From Micropterix aruncella (Eukaryota; Arthropoda; Insecta; Lepidoptera; Micropterigidae), in the NCBI GenBank assembly GCA_944548615.1, contig OX155978.1, positions 1,526,642-1,590,641 on the forward strand: 64,000 nucleotides of DNA, given 5' to 3'. Shown here piece by piece: positions 31,571 to 43,367 of the stretch (position 1 is the stretch's first letter; every line of letters starts with the position of its first letter). Made by a program: the position numbers and the translations under genes. The notes beneath the pieces are model-generated. The model did not search any database. It saw only the letters and a program-made list of their open reading frames with translations, and was not told the origin of the DNA.

Positions 31571-33344
31571 GTTACAGTATGTTTATTATCTTATAAAAGC
31601 TTCTAAAGAAATGAGCAATCTGAGTGTATATTTTCATAATAATATGACTCACATTGGACAGTAGTTGTGACAGTGTTTGTGACTCATATTCACAGAGATT
31701 CACAGAGAAAAAATGGATTTTGAAATATTCTCAATATATAGCAGTTTCTGCAGAAAATTTTTTGTCAAGTCAAGCAATATGAACTTATATGTCAATTTAA
31801 CATAAAAATAAAAATAAATAATTGAGAGTTTATCTATATGATATATACATATGATGATACATACATACATGATAAATGATGATACATACCTATAAAAAAT
31901 ACATAAACCCAAATATTTTAATTAAAAAATAAAAAAAAATTATTATATATACATTAGTTCACTTTTTGTAACGGCTGGCGTGTTTTTTATTCGTTTTAAT
32001 ATATTTATTTGTTTTAAAATATAACAAGGTAGAGAGGACAAGTAAAGTATTAAATATAACAACAAAAAAGGACTGGTTTTATTAAATATCTTCTCTATAT
32101 TTGATACATTTTATTAAACAAAAGCTGCAATCCACACATGCTTTCTATAGGCTGTATGATTTTTTTGAGCATGCCAATTCTTTCAAATGGGAATAACATA
32201 AATATGTAACTTTTAGGGACCTCATTTTAGTTCTTATTGTTTAATAATAATATTATTAATTTAATATTTAATATGTAGATTACAATGTGTAACATAGCAT
32301 ACGTGACCATATTATACATACGTTGTTTTTTATCCATTTTTGTTTTGATACTTTCTATTGTGTTATTATTTTTTGCCTAAGATGACTATTAATATTCTTA
32401 TAATAATTATCTATTTTATATGTATACTCATGTACATGGGTTAAAGCATTCAGCTCTTTTTTTAATTTTTTATTTGTCTGCCGTGTAAAGCCGACTTTAG
32501 TCAACGCTATTGTCGATTTTATATTTATGCTTTAATAGTTTTATATCTACTAATATTAACATATTACTAGCAACTGACGAATTCTAATATGCGATAATTA
32601 GCTTTAATTGATAATTCATACTTTTATTATATATTGCGAATGAATAAATTGAATACTGAATACTGAATTGATGCAATGCATCTTTCACTATCATAATGAC
32701 ATTTGATTGAAACCTCGTATAATTATATAAAATTTAACGCCCTCTATACTCATTTGTATGTACTCTTTCGAACTATCTTTTTACATTAGTACTATTTCTG
32801 GTCGCTTGATGGAATTTAGTGTTTATTAGTGTAAACAAAATTGATGAGAGCGATTTGACCCCCTTCCCATGTATTGAGTGATTTTTGCCCATAATCAACT
32901 ATTATCCTGAAGGTAAAAGCTATTCAAAAATATATATTTCATTGAGGTACCCGATTTTCCAATAGCTTCTGGAATCATTTGTAGTACTTTACTTGTTAAA
33001 ATAGAATAATCTGTTACTACTGCAAATATGTGTATATTATTATATCAATAGTATAAGGTTACTTAACTTACTGGCTGAAATAAATCCCCATCGAGGTAAA
33101 GAAAGTTCTCGCAAGACTTAAGGGTTATTAGAGGTAAACTTTTGCGAAAGCTGCAAATTCTTTCAGTAACTTCTCCCTCTTTATCACACCTTCGAGAATA
33201 ATCGCTCAATTATTTTTATCTCAAACTTTCCGATGCAGTAACCAGTTTATTTTATATTCTGTGTTATATTGTGTACAATATTGTTTTAGTGGCTTTAGCT
33301 TTATAGTTATATTATAGTTATAGTTATAGTTATATACTCCAGCT
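31571..33344. other. AT-rich stretch, no gene seen
   Basis: GAATGAATAAATTGAATACTGAATACTG near 32640 resembles a LINE 3' tail, so part of 32330-32665 may be 3' UTR. A TATAGT microsatellite lies at about 33300-33330. No coding motif. Confidence 0.4.
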
Positions 33345-33346
33345 TT

Positions 33347-33978
33347 ATATATCGGTCTCGTATTTGATAACACCCTTAAATGGGATGCTCATTTAAACGA
33401 TGTGGCGACTAAAGTAAGGAGACTTATATACGTGTTTAAGTTACTTCGGAACGTGTTAGACTTAAAATCTCTCAAAAATGTCTACCATGCCCTTGCAAAT
33501 AGTCTAATTTCATACGGTATTCTAGGTTGGGGAGGGTCTATACGTATTGTTCTAAATCCGCTTGACAGCGCAGAAGGCGCTTCTTCGGGTTATTGCCAAA
33601 AAGCCCCGAAAGTACCCCTCAAACGATTTTTTTGCAGAGCTGAAGATATTAGACATCAGGCAGGTATATGCAAAAACAGTCTTTCTTAACTACCTAAAAA
33701 GTAGAGATAGTCACGTTAAAGCCGAAAATAAAATTTCAACGAGGAGCGCCACAACCTGTAAACACATGGTACAGAAAACCCGAACATCCTTCGCCCAAAG
33801 ACACTTTGGCTTTATAGGGCCAAAAAATTATAACCATCTAAAAGAATCTATAAAAACATGCCAACCCACTAAGTCAATCCAATTAAAATCTAAAATTACA
33901 CAACATTTACTTCAACTTGGTAGCATTTTTATTATTATTGTCATACATTGCACTACACTTTATATTTTAATACTGTAG
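33347..33978 (+). pseudogene. CR1-type RT C-terminal region, one frameshift
   Basis: YIGLVFDNTLKWDAHLNDV, KVRRLIYVFKLLRNVLD and HALANSLISYGILGWGG are followed, after a shift near 33560, by AQKALLRVIAKKPRKYPSND and FAQRHFGFIGPKNYN. The same segments in the same order are present in the intact ORF2 at 2372-5356, so they are related LINEs. This copy lacks the endonuclease and most of the RT. Confidence 0.85.
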
Positions 33979-34020
33979 GCAACCTCCCTACACACACATC
34001 ATAACACATAACACTCGCAT

Positions 34021-34320
34021 GTGGATGCCGTACAGGTTTGGTCGACGGCCGTTCGATCGATAAATGCGCGCCGCGATTATCGATCACATGTCATCACTGA
34101 TCTCCGCCGCGGCGCGTGCGCAGGCGTGCGCGCGCGGCGGCAACGCCAGTCGTTTGCAATCACTCGGGTGAAGCGCTCGCTTCTCGTGTCTCCGATCGCG
34201 ACCGCGCGCACACGCAAGATCAGCTCCCGCAAACAGCGATATTTGTGTCATTCGCTTTACGCTCGGCGCTCGTGTGTAGTGTTACTCAACTGCGACTTCT
34301 CATACTATTTATAAGGTTAA
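34021..34320. other. CpG-rich island in the LINE 3' region
   Basis: Much richer in GC and CpG than its surroundings, with an imperfect palindrome CGATCGATAAATGCGCGCC..ATTATCGATC. The arginine-rich open frames follow from the composition. It could be a small inserted element or a 3' UTR peculiarity. Confidence 0.4.
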
Positions 34321-34854
34321 TACCACATCCGAAACCATAATACTATTTATTTATTTGTTCTACAAACTTCATATTACGACATTTTATATTAGTATTTATT
34401 TCCAGGACCATGCTATATCAATATTTTAAATGTAATTATAAGTTTAATTTGAATTCGCTTATTTATTTTATATTATATCATACTTTGTATTTTTCATTTT
34501 AATATTATGTGCACATGAATAAATCTTTGCCATGCATAGAGTTTTCCTTGGTACGGGCTATGGCTTAGGCATACATTGTAAATTTATGTTTTTGAATGAA
34601 TAAAATTATTATTATTATTAATATAGTCGGGGAATTAGTGAATATTTTTAGGACTTTTTTTTCCCAGTTTATGAAAATTAAAAATGTTTGTCTATTATTG
34701 AAGCTAATCAAGGAATTCCGAGTCTGGCAAGGATTATGCGATGGGTTGAGCGCGAGGTACAATCGAATCGTACTTATTTTTCCAGTTATCCATTTCCAGT
34801 AACATATTTTCCATTCACTAAATTCGATCATCAATTGCGGAAAAATAGCAACTA

Positions 34855-35301
34855 GAGGACACCGGATGAACCCGTCACCTCAGGAAGTTTTAACGATATT
34901 AGATTGTTCTGTCTCCCGTGATGTGAGCGTAGAAGACTTGGGACGAAAAGAGTCAACTGATTAGTTACGCCACACGCCCGTCAGAGGCTAACGCTTTACA
35001 GCGAGAAACCGGGAAAGATACCCAGCGATCAGCCACGCCCCCTGACTGCCGGTTTAAAAGCATATCTCCGTCTTTAATTAACCATCAGGATACCTCCTAC
35101 CTCCTGACTGTTTACAGGATTGAGGTCGCTTGCGCGGTCCTCTCCCTTATGTAGCGATGATACTGTGTCTATCGAATCTATCGCGGACCACGACATCCTT
35201 TGCCCGGCTCTTCACCTGGTATCGGGTAGTCCTGTCAAGAGCAGTTGCACTAAAATTTAACAATTACCCCCGCTCTATAGGAGATAGTACTGTTTCTAGA
35301 C
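34855..35301 (+). repeat. RA-family repeat copy, cut by a LINE
   Basis: RA landmarks GAACCCGTCACCTCAGGAAG (34870), TTGCGCGGTCCTCTCCCTTA (35131), ATCGAATCTATCGCGGACC and CCCGCTCTATAGGAGA occur in order. It ends at TTTCTAGACT where a LINE begins. Confidence 0.75.
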
Positions 35302-35865
35302 TGTTATGCATTGCGTATAGTTAGGAAAACACTGAGTGAATTAGAAACGAGAAGTATTTATTTTTCCTACTTTGAATCGATACTGAGCTACGCCATTACG
35401 ATCTGGGGAAACTGTTACGCTTGTCACAGGGAACCATTATTTATCCTACAGAAAAGAGCATTACGGATTATCGCCAACGCTGAAAATATAGAAACATGTA
35501 GACCTATTTTTAAAAGATTGAAAATCACGACTCTCACATCACTTTACTTATGTAGGCTATTATTAGATTTTTACACCGAAAAGGAAAGTCATGTAAAATT
35601 TAAAGATATACATAACAAAAACACCAGATACAAGAATAATTTCATTCTACCATGCGTGGTTTTAAACGCTGCTAGGCAAAATACCCAATTCTCAGGGCCT
35701 TATTATTTTAACCGCCTACCATGTAACATAAAAGACAATAGCAACCTCAGGACTTTCCAAAAACTTTTAAAGGATTTTTTTACAACAAATACGTTTTACT
35801 CTATTGAGGAATTTATAAATTTTACAAAATGCGCAATGGAATGCGCACATCCAACAATTATCTAG
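35302..35865 (+). pseudogene. CR1-type LINE RT C-terminal fragment 1
   Basis: Open frame from the junction to a stop at 35863: RSIYFSYFESILSYAITIWG, LFILQKRALRIIANA, CRPIFKRLKITTLTSLYL, FSGPYYFNRLP and LKDFFTTNTFYSIEEF. This is the thumb and C-terminal end of a CR1/Jockey-type RT with no stop or shift. 5'-truncated. Confidence 0.85.
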
Positions 35866-35884
35866 TGAGCTATGTAGCTCGATA

Positions 35885-36205
35885 TACTCTATTAAAAAAA
35901 TCAGAAGTCTTTGTGGTTTTGCGGCAGCCAAATCAGTATACTTTGCGTATTTTAACTCATTAATGACCTATGGACTACTGTTTTGGGGAACCAGTAAAAG
36001 AATCTTTCTTTTGCAAAAGAGAGCACTGCGCAGCATGTATCAGGTGACGACTAGGACCTCATGCAAAGAATATTTCAGCAAGGCAAGGGTAATGACTATG
36101 TATTCGGCGTTCATATACCAGTGTTTAATATATGCTAGATAGCACCTCGCAGAAACTGCAATTAATTCAGACATTCCTTCGCATCATACCCGCGGTAGCT
36201 CCCTT
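35885..36205 (+). pseudogene. CR1-type LINE RT C-terminal fragment 2
   Basis: IKKIRSLCGFAAAKSVYFAY, SLMTYGLLFWGTSKRIFLLQ and KRALRSMYQVTTRTSCKEYF are followed by a stop and then NSDIPSHHTRGSSLL. It breaks off where fragment 3 begins. Closely related to fragment 3 and less so to fragment 1. Confidence 0.8.
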
Positions 36206-37140
36206 TTATGCGTAGGGCTGTTTACGCAATAAAAAAGATTAGAAATTTATGCGGCTTTGAGGCTGCTAAATCTGTATATTTTGCTTATTTTCATTCTTTG
36301 ATGACATATGGTCTAATGTTTTGGGGAATGGCAGCAAATTCGAAGAGGATTCTTATCCTTTAGAAAAGGGCTTTACGCAGTCTTTACAGAGCTTCTCCAA
36401 GAACTTCGTGTAAGCCGTTTTTCATCGAGTCGGGAATCATGACGATGTACTCGTGCTATATCCAACAAAATATTATATTCGCTCGTAAGCACATATCGGA
36501 TGTCCCGGCGAATAGCGATTTCCATCAACACAATACAAGAAATAAATTTGATCAACATCTAAATCGGCACAGGCTTAGTAAAGTGCGCAACAGTTTCCTT
36601 CACCAAAGACTGTGTTATTATAACAAGGTCCCAACACATATCAGAAGTCTTGGAGAGAACCAATATAAATAAGTCTTATTTAATGGCCTAGTCAAGAATC
36701 CTGTATATGACTTAAGAAATTTGGATAATGCTGAATTCTTATTCCAAGAGTATCCTAATGTAAAATATCGAAAAATTCATGATAATCAACTTTGCCAAAG
36801 AGCGTAATTTTTATTTTTATTTTTATCGACGACGGCTATATTGCTAGATTTGACAATTAACTTAAATTTAGATATTTTTAAATATTATTGCCTTGATAAT
36901 TATGACTACAGATATTGAGCTCTTTTTTTGATCAGCAATTTTGATTATTAGATTATTTTCTATTTATCAATGGTTTTCAAACCAATTATAATTTACTAAA
37001 ATTAATTTATATTGCCACAACTATATCATGGTTGTTAATATTCTTTCATTAATTACATTATTTAAAATTTCAGAGGCAAAGACGCATCTAAGTGTAGGAA
37101 AGCCTACCTACTGGAGCAGGAATAAATTGAAATTGAATTA
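36206..37140 (+). pseudogene. CR1-type LINE RT C-terminal fragment 3 and 3' UTR
   Basis: IKKIRNLCGFEAAKSVYFAY, SLMTYGLMFWG, a stop at about 36360, then KRALRSLYRASPRTSCKPFF, HQHNTRNKFDQHLN and LCYYNKVPTHIRSLG. A 3' UTR follows and ends AATAAATTGAAATTGAATTAA. Third RT relic in a row in the same direction. Confidence 0.8.
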
Positions 37141-37186
37141 AACACATAATTGGCATGGGAGTTTTCGTCTAATTAGCGATATTTAA

Positions 37187-37535
37187 CCCTTGGAGTAAAT
37201 GGGTATTTTCATGGATGCATCTGTCTCTTTTGCAGGATTTTCGGCGACATCGACCTTAAAGTACTATAACTACGAAACTACTACACCAATCATAAAAAGA
37301 ACAACTGCACAATGATTGCATTGAAATTTCGAATATAGAATATTGAAATATCATTTTGTAAAACAATTAGATAATTATGAATAAATATGAGAACGCCAAA
37401 GAAGTGAAAAAGACGCGGAACCAGATCTGGTCGTATCATACTCAACGGATAATTGTTTCAGAACCAGATCTGGTCGTATCATACTCAACGGATAATTGTT
37501 TCAGAACCAGATTTGGTCGTATCATACTCAAGGGG
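37187..37535 (+). mobile_element. piggyBac-type MITE (family PB2)
   Basis: Flanked by TTAA at 37183-37186 and 37536-37539. Ends CCCTTGGAGTA and TACTCAAGGGG. The centre shares TTTTGTAAAACAATTAGATA and TAATTATGAATAAATATGAG with PB1, while the ends differ. Three 43-bp units follow. Confidence 0.75.
37418..37530 (+). repeat. 43-bp tandem repeat, about 2.6 units
   Basis: GAACCAGATCTGGTCGTATC starts at 37418, 37461 and (with one change) 37504, followed by ATACTCAACGGATAATTG in the full units. Confidence 0.85.
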
Positions 37536-37869
37536 TTAAGAAGATTCCGAACTTCAAACTCTGAAACGGTTCATAATTGAGGTAAATAGTAGTAGTCATC
37601 AATATTGTAGATAAATAGATTTTTCCAATGGTAAATACGTTATTGTTATGGGAGAGGTGGGTCCAGCGCCCATATATTTCTGTCCATTGTCTTTTCTATG
37701 GCATGCCAGTAAAAAAATATTATGTAATCTGTCTCCAACTCAAGCCTTAATGCTTTACTTACGAGTGTGTACGCGGTAATTGGGTTAGCAGAGGCGGGCT
37801 TGACACTGAACAAAAGGCCTGGAAATTAATGCAACTTATTTCACAAGTTACGACCGGTGCTGTTCTTAA

Positions 37870-38720
37870 TTACACAGGCTAGAGGGCGATATTTTACCTG
37901 AAAATGGAGTGCCTTTCATTTGTGTGTTCAAGAGTTTTAGAAAACATCAGATTCAGGCTAAAGCCGGTTTAGCTTTTTTCTTAAATCATAGGTATATTTT
38001 AAGGTATATTTACATGGTATATGGTATACCAAAATATAGCTCGATTTTTGAGGCCTGTAAAGGATGTAATACCACTGCAAACCCTGGGTGTGTATAAAGT
38101 CGAATGCAGTTGCGGTCTAGCCTACGTTGGACAAACGAAACGGCCCATAGCCACGCGACTGTCAGAACACATCAAAGCTGTTAAAAACGTTCAGCGAGAA
38201 AAATCGGCGATCTGCGAACATATATTGGATAGCGGAAGTAGCGGAAGTAACTGGATGCAGTTTCAAAATCCCATTGTGCTATCCAAAGAACAATTCTACT
38301 TTCCTCGCATGATCCGGGAAGCAATTGAAATAAGAAGAACCCCGAACTTTAACAGAGACGACGGTTACAAACTCTCTTCTACGTGGAACCCTCTTCTTAA
38401 AATGTTCCCGCCGCCGAACGCCGAACGCAAAGACGTAAAACAGGATACAGTGAGTGTTGTGTGCAGGACGGATTTTCAAAATTCCCGGGCTCCGAGCCCG
38501 GCCCCCCACCACCGTTATAACCTACGCAGTGGCGGAAGCGGTACGCGGCCTACCCGCAAAACAACGGATTGACAGCTCTTCAGTCTACCCTGGACAACGG
38601 CGGCTGCAACGTCACCGAAACGTCAGGTGCTACAAATTTCACGCGGTAAATTCGTTTTCTATCCTATTTATAATGTCAAACAACCGCGATAGTCTTCGAT
38701 GAAATATAATTATGCTAATA
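37870..38720 (+). mobile_element. Penelope-like element, 3' part
   Basis: Contains the endonuclease end of a Penelope-like element and a 3' region with AACGTCACCGAAACGTCAGG. The RT is absent except for a few residues. Related pieces lie at 49425-49593, 52833-53178 and 53290-53400. Confidence 0.75.
38021..38572 (+). pseudogene. Penelope-like element GIY-YIG endonuclease
   Basis: RPVKDVIPLQTLGVYKVECS is the usual link between RT and endonuclease in Penelope-like elements. The GIY-YIG core reads GVYKVECSCGLAYVGQTKRP then ATRLSEHIKAVKN; GVY and YVG stand for GIY and YIG, and the following arginine is present. ICEHILDSGS and IVLSKEQFYFPRMIREAIEI continue the family pattern. The frame is open to the stop at 38570. 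The endonuclease nicks target DNA for insertion. Without the RT this copy is dead. Confidence 0.88.
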
Positions 38721-40026
38721 GTACAGTCAAAACTTGTTGAAAAGCAAGTTTAAGAAAAATATACATTTCTTATAGCATTAATCGTTGAAATTCAACCTAA
38801 GAAATCTCTGCTACGACTTCATTGACGCGCGCTTTTGCTAAATCATCCAGCGCTACTAGACGATCGCGCATTTTGTGAGTCAGATCCATATATATTTATC
38901 CATATATATTTTCGGGATGTACTCAAACAGCCCTACCATTTAATACTAACAAGATGTATTTATCTTTTTTTTAATTATTTGTTGACATCTGGAGTTTAGG
39001 TACCTACCGGTTATTTTTTTTAATATATAGGAATTATTTTTACACAATGATTTTGCATCACTCTAACTAGGCAGTGCCTGTTCCAAGAAAAACGCCAAAT
39101 TTATATGATATTATTTTTAATTTATTTTTTTTACTTATTATTTTTGAAATAAAATAATTTCTATGAAAAGTATGGTAACAAATTGTTATAGGTAATTTAA
39201 AAAATAATCAAAATAAAATACAAAAAAAAAATAAACAGAAAAAAACAAAATAATCAATAAATAATAAAAGTAGTAAAAAATTATTATACAATAAAGCCAA
39301 ATACAAAATATTACATTATTAAAATAAAAAAGTGAATTTACTCTCGTTTACATATAGGTGATTATATTGTTATAAATGTGTAAATTGTGAGGATGTGTAA
39401 ATTGTATGCTATTTTTGAAATAATGGCATGAGGATACATTCAGTTTCCGTTCTTCTTTTGCTAATTAACCACTGAATGAAACATTTTTTAAGAACCGGCT
39501 ATGCCAGTGCTGAAGTATCGAAGTATTTTCCCAAAATATTCAGTAACCTCGGAGCAAGGTAATGGTAATGGTTTTAATAAAAAAAAGGCAACATTTTACT
39601 CTGGCCATTCATTATTTGTTTGAAATATTGACTATAGGACCTAGGTTCTACTTTAAATATAGTATTCCGATTACTATATTCGATGCTTAAATTGCTCAAA
39701 AACTCCTGACGGAATCCTGTATAAAGCGAAGCCCGAAGTCACCATGACTACATCCTTTTTGGACGGTCACCCCATTCATTGCTAAATCCCACTAAAATCG
39801 GGCAATTCTGTGAAATGTTCGCTGTAATTGAGGCATTGGCTCTAAACAAAAGACACGGCGGCAGGGACCGCTCCACTAGGAAACAACGCTTGTACAGTTA
39901 GAGTCGTAATTTGATGGTTGGAAAGTTGGGAAATATGGTCGGATATTCATTTCAAATTATTTTATTGTGATTGTAGTGTTGTGTAACATGGAGTTTAACA
40001 AATTAAGAGAGTTAACCTGCCTTCAA
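38721..40026. other. AT-rich stretch, no gene seen
   Basis: A-rich between 39180 and 39330. The part 39720-39900 is less AT-rich but has no recognisable motif. Confidence 0.5.
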
Positions 40027-40691
40027 CCCTTCGGCTACGTAACGACCAAATTTGGTTGCACATCAGAACATTGTTGACTACGTAACGAACAATATTGGCG
40101 GCTTGCTCCCGGAGCGCACATTAATATTATTTTCTAATTTGAACGCATCTTAAACTCCATACCAAATATCTCATTATTACCATAGATACATAGACGGTCG
40201 CTAGAATAATTTTACGCGTCATTTCGCGGTTATTTCTGGTAAAATTCCTTTGTCAAACATAATATTTTTTTTTTTTGAGAAATCATCAAAATTTTTATTG
40301 GTTTTATGAGCTAATATCTAAATATTTTTGTATGTTAATAAGCAAAACGAAATATTACCTTAGATATAAAATCTAATAAAGATCACGATAGTATTTACAA
40401 TTTCTAAATAGGGTTCTGTATTTTTCCGTAAGACAAGTACAAGTTAGAAATGCCGAGTTTTTTTTCACTTTTTCGACTTTCTCATATTTATTCAAAATTA
40501 TCTAATTGTTTTACAAAATGAGATTTCAATATTCTATATGCAGTATTTGAATGCGATCATTGCACAGATATTTTTTATGATTGCTATAGTAGTTCCATAG
40601 TTATAGTACCTTTTGTCGAGCGTGGCGATACTGCAAGAAATTCCAATAAATTGCCGCTGTCTGCCATGAAATTATGCCGCTACTCGAAGGG
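40027..40691 (-). mobile_element. piggyBac-type MITE (PB1), reverse orientation
   Basis: Starts CCCTTCGGCTACGTAACGAC and ends CTACTCGAAGGG, the reverse of 45291-45860. The body matches over its length. The flanking TTAA sites are changed (left TCAA, right GCAT). Confidence 0.75.
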
Positions 40692-40929
40692 CATGCGTAC
40701 AATATTTTTATTAACAATTTTGCGTAGAGATATTGATTCAAACAATTTAAGAATAACACATAATAATAAAAATGTACTAAGGTTATATCAGTTAGGTTAT
40801 GATCAAAAGGTGACGTTTAATACGTGAGTATTAAAAATTAAAGGGGAAATAATCAATCGTAAATATCAATTCAGAATAAAATTTTGTTAGGTCAATAATC
40901 AAAAGAATTAATAATAAATCATCTATATA

Positions 40930-41200
40930 TAAGGGGCTCTCTATAAGATCAAGCATGCTTGACAAGCAGAGCGTCGCGGGCTGGGAGGGGATCGTAAACC
41001 GCAGGAAAACCAAAAATGTCTAATTTTGTAGTTTATACCGGGGATTAATCTTAATTAGAAGTAATTGTTTGATGAATAACGTGTTTCCTTGGTATAAATA
41101 ACAAAATTAGGCATTTTTGGTAAATATAAAAAAAATGCAAATTTCCTGCGGTTTACGATCCTCTCCCAGCCCACGACGCGATCTAGAGAGCCCCTTGGTT
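40930..41200. mobile_element. Foldback MITE
   Basis: AAGGGGCTCTCT and GATCGTAAACCGCAGGAAA near the left end recur inverted near the right end (TTTCCTGCGGTTTACGATC, AGAGAGCCCCTT). The arms are about 100 bp. A shorter stretch of CAAAATTAGGCATTTTTGG is also inverted inside. No target duplication was clear. Confidence 0.65.
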
Positions 41201-41334
41201 GTGACTGACTGTCGGATTCATCATTGCCGAGCCGAAACTGTTGAAACTAGTTTATACTATTTATTGTGAAATGTCACAATGGGCGGGTTTATTGTCATAT
41301 GACGATCTCTTACAACCAACCCTACTATGACGTG

Positions 41335-41519
41335 TTATATGTATGTGTGCGTGTAAGATGTCTGTAAGTGTGTGTTTTGTTATTGCATTCGATCGACAGA
41401 ATTGAAAATGCAATTCCGTTAATTTGATCCCAACGGAAAATGGTGACCCAGCCGGGAATCGAACCCGGGACCTTACAATGTAAGATCAGGCGACCTAACC
41501 ACTATGCCACCGGGCCGTG
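41335..41519 (-). mobile_element. tRNA-derived SINE
   Basis: The minus strand begins GGCCCGGTGGCATAGTGGTT, with an A box (TGGCATAGTGG) and a B box (GGTTCGATTCC), and ends its tRNA-like head with GGGTCACCA. A body with AAATTAACGG.ATT and GATCGAAT follows and is shared by the copy at 61938-62105. The anticodon arm cannot fold normally, so this is a SINE head and not a tRNA gene. The boxes would recruit RNA polymerase III. Confidence 0.78.
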
Positions 41520-41995
41520 AAACTACAAATATGAAATTTTCCACTGAGATTCCTTTTGGGTGGTAGGCGCTCACTGAGGAACTTTGCGAATTTCTACTTC
41601 TAAGGGATCGAAAAGCTTAAGCGAAAGCTTAATATATCTTAATCCCTATATAATATTAGACCGGTTTTACTCAAAAAAGATTCCCCATATAAATGACTAG
41701 ATTTTTTTAAAGGGTTTTTCCTTAATTATCTCTTGCAGGGAATAATCGGGATTGAAGTAATCGAAAAGGGCCAACATTTTTTTCTTGCGCCTTTATTAAT
41801 ATCTCTTAAGTCTGATTAGATATTAGATTAGTGTTACTAAAAAAAGATTCGCCAAATAAATGTCTAGAAGTTATATTCTGCCTTATACCCTAATATCTCT
41901 TTAAGGGAATAATTATATCTCTTTAAGGGAATAATCGCGATGATGTGATCGAAACCGACAAAATGTTTTTTTTGCGATTTTTCTAACATCTCTAA

Positions 41996-42985
41996 CCCTT
42001 CGTCTACGTAACGACCAAATTTGGTTGCACATCAGAACACCGTTGACTATGTAACGACGGAGCGTCCAGTAATATTATTTTCTAATTCGAACGCATCGTA
42101 GTAGTAGTAGTAGTAGATGGAGTGGGGGGCTTGTTCCCAGCCCTTGATGTCACCTAGATCTGTAAGGTCTTTTGTAACTACCCACTGTGTGATTGGGTCA
42201 GTGGTCAGCTAGTAGCCCGGTACTTCTTACCAGTCCAAGCAGGTCACTGACCTTCAAGTTGGGCAGATCGCTGGGTTCGAGAAAGGCTCGTCCCAGTAAA
42301 CTGTGTCTTTTGGCGGCGAGCCCTGGACAGCGACCAACAATGTGTATGCTGTCTTCAGGTTCCTCGCCGCATATTCGGCAATCCTTGCTCTCAGTCAAAC
42401 CAAGGTTGAATAGATGAGCTCTAAGGGTCGTGTGTCCGGTGAGGAGACCGATAGTGGTTCTGAACGCATCCTAAAATTCATAACAAATATCTCATTATTA
42501 CCATAGATACATAGACGGCCGCTATAATAATATCGCGCGTCATTTCACAAATATTTCTCGTAAAATTCCATTGTCAAACAGCATCATTTTATCTTTAGAG
42601 AAATCATGAAAATTTTTATTAGTTTTTATGAGCTAATATCTAAATATTTTTGTATGTAAGCAAGCAAAGCGAAATATTAATTTTAATAGAGAATTTAATA
42701 AAAATCACGATAGTATTTACAATTTCTAAAGAGGGTTCCGTATTTTTCCGTAAGACAAGTACAAGTTAGAAATGCTGAGTTTATTCATAATTATCTAATT
42801 GTTTTACAAAATGAGATTTAAATATTGTATATACCAAATTTTAATGCGATCATTGCACAGTTATTCTTTTTATTATTGCGATAGTAGTTCCATAGTTATA
42901 GTACTTTTTGTCGAGCGCGGCGATATTGCAAGAATTCCAATAATTTCCCGCTGTCTGCCATGAAATTATGCCGCTACTCGAAAGG
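41996..42985 (-). mobile_element. piggyBac-type MITE (PB1) in the satellite, split by a LINE piece
   Basis: Starts CCCTTCGTCTACGTAACGAC and ends CTACTCGAAAGG before TTAA. The left site reads CTAA, probably from TTAA. The insertion falls inside a satellite monomer at ATCTCTTAAG. It is split at 42098-42461. Confidence 0.72.
42098..42461 (-). pseudogene. LINE 3' fragment of R1/I type, 9-bp target duplication
   Basis: GAACGCATC borders both sides (42089-42097 and 42462-42470). The minus-strand frame (stop at 42198) reads CRICGEEPEDSIHIVGRC, the CCHC-like motif near the C-terminus of R1/I/Jockey-type ORF2, then LLGRAFLEPSDLPNL. It ends in (CTA)n at 42098-42114 on the minus strand. 5'-truncated. 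Confidence 0.75.
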
Positions 42986-43147
42986 TTAAGTGTGACTAAA
43001 TATCAGATCGGCTTTACTCAAAAAGCTTTCTTTACATAAGTGCCTAAAATTTCAATTCAGAATTTTTCCCTTAGCATCTATTTAAAGAAATAATCGGGGT
43101 TGTAGTGTTCAAATAGGGCAAAAATATCTCTGGTAACTCCCTAACAT

Positions 43148-43367
43148 CCCTTGCGGGACCAACGGCCGACTCCCCAAATTTCCAGGTTATAATTTTTTAT
43201 ATGTCAAATTTCAATGCGATCATTTTACAGTAATTTTTTTTATGATCCGTATAGTGGTTTACAAGTTATGGTCGTTTGTATCAAGGTCGTCGACTCGCGT
43301 CGATTTTACGCGCGAAAATTTCGCGGGCAAAAGTGATAGCTGAATTTTTACTTCGCGAGAGGAGGGG
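43148..43367. mobile_element. piggyBac-type MITE (PB3) in the satellite
   Basis: Right end GAGGAGGGG is followed by TTAA; the left end is CCCTTGCGGGACC. The centre resembles PB1 (TCAAATTTCAATGCGATCAT). About 220 bp. Confidence 0.55.

Larger units (their letters stand above)
33345..34622 (+). mobile_element. CR1-type LINE fragment, 5'-truncated, (ATT)n tail
   Basis: Begins inside the RT domain and ends GAATGAATAAAATTATTATT at 34588-34622. It includes the coding relic 33347-33978 and a GC-rich stretch at 34021-34320 unlike the rest. Confidence 0.65.

Noticed and set aside
31700..31912. Hydrophobic 70-codon frame on the minus strand
   Set aside because: Short, very AT-rich and without context; chance is likely.
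37418..37530. CRISPR-like array because of regular 43-bp repeats
   Set aside because: Units are contiguous without spacers, and this is animal DNA.
38580..38700. Hammerhead ribozyme at the Penelope-like 3' end
   Set aside because: A GAAAC core is present but I see no CUGANGA partner in the right place.
41445..41519. Functional tRNA gene on the minus strand
   Set aside because: A and B boxes are present but the anticodon arm is a near-perfect short palindrome without a normal loop, and a SINE body follows.
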